Assembly: GCF_016925555.1 (NCBI RefSeq)
Contig: NZ_CP070479.1
Span: 682,001 to 746,000, forward strand
Direction of reading: 5' to 3'
Source: Mycoplasma tauri
Lineage (GTDB): Bacteria > Bacillota_I > Bacilli_A > Mycoplasmatales > Metamycoplasmataceae
Length of the DNA stretch: 64,000 nucleotides
Both the position numbers and the translations under genes were made by a program. Numbering within the stretch: the stretch's first letter is position 1; each line of letters begins with the position of its first letter. The notes beneath the pieces were generated by a model. The model was not told the origin of the DNA. It was given only the letters and a program-made list of their open reading frames with translations, and did not search any database. Positions 63,956-64,000 of this stretch are shown one piece after another.

Positions 63956-64000
63956 TTTATAAAATTTCCTTATATATTTTTTTGTAAATTAATTTAACAA

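Overview
The window comes from a wall-less mollicute, most likely a Mycoplasma/Mycoplasmopsis of the hominis group. The DNA is very AT-rich. Nearly every conserved gene is open only if UGA is read as tryptophan, and a tRNA-Trp with anticodon UCA is encoded at 54649-54723. Only the UAA/UAG release factor (prfA) is seen. Gln-tRNA amidotransferase genes (gatCAB), two RNase J homologues and lipoproteins with a Cys lipobox fit the same group. Species was not determined.

Layout. 1-2.8 kb is an accessory, decayed zone: a tandem pair of zinc-ribbon membrane proteins, remnants of two different IS3-family transposases, and a tiny lipoprotein behind a long AT dinucleotide tract. 3.1-9.6 kb is a minus-strand block (rmuC, rnhB, a membrane protein, rluD, a split chromate-type transporter, trmB, a small conserved protein). 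After a DUF402 gene on plus come a second RNase J that has lost its active site and the DNA-replication/repair operon dnaX-ebfC-recR-tmk-holB-rsmI (minus). 17.4-22.8 kb is on plus: membrane proteins, gpmI, a HAD phosphatase and pgsA, with tRNA-Ser on minus. 22.9-30.7 kb is on minus: cdsA, an ECF S-component, apt, the rimP-nusA-rnpM-infB operon and a leucyl aminopeptidase. 30.8-36.4 kb is on plus: another ECF S-component, tRNA-Lys, the intact RNase J and a two-nuclease-domain DUF2779 protein. 36.4-45.5 kb is on minus: gatC-gatA-gatB, an RluC-type enzyme, the acpS-plsC-scpA-scpB chain and cmk-der.

45.6-49.8 kb is a restriction-modification island, the most distinctive part of the window. One gene fuses a PD-(D/E)xK nuclease to an N6-adenine methyltransferase. 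It ends in a perfect A AAA AAA slippery heptamer directly before its stop. The specificity part follows in the -1 frame with no ATG of its own, so a -1 slip would make a single nuclease-methylase-specificity protein. The island is bracketed by two inverted copies of a 55-59 bp palindrome made from IS terminal repeats.

49.8-64 kb returns to housekeeping: dnaJ, rbfA between two tRNA-Thr genes, tyrS with a tRNA-binding partner, degV, tRNA-Trp(UCA), acpP, prmC-prfA, a YitT-type membrane protein, gyrB, thioredoxin, a repeat-bearing lipoprotein, smpB, a LacI-type regulator, SRP RNA, a membrane protein and tRNA-Leu.

A window-wide pattern is that at least a dozen genes have a TATAAT-type -10 box only 6-8 nt before the start codon and no Shine-Dalgarno sequence, which suggests widespread leaderless transcripts. 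Genes inside operons instead have AGGAGG-like sites or 1-8 nt stop/start overlaps.
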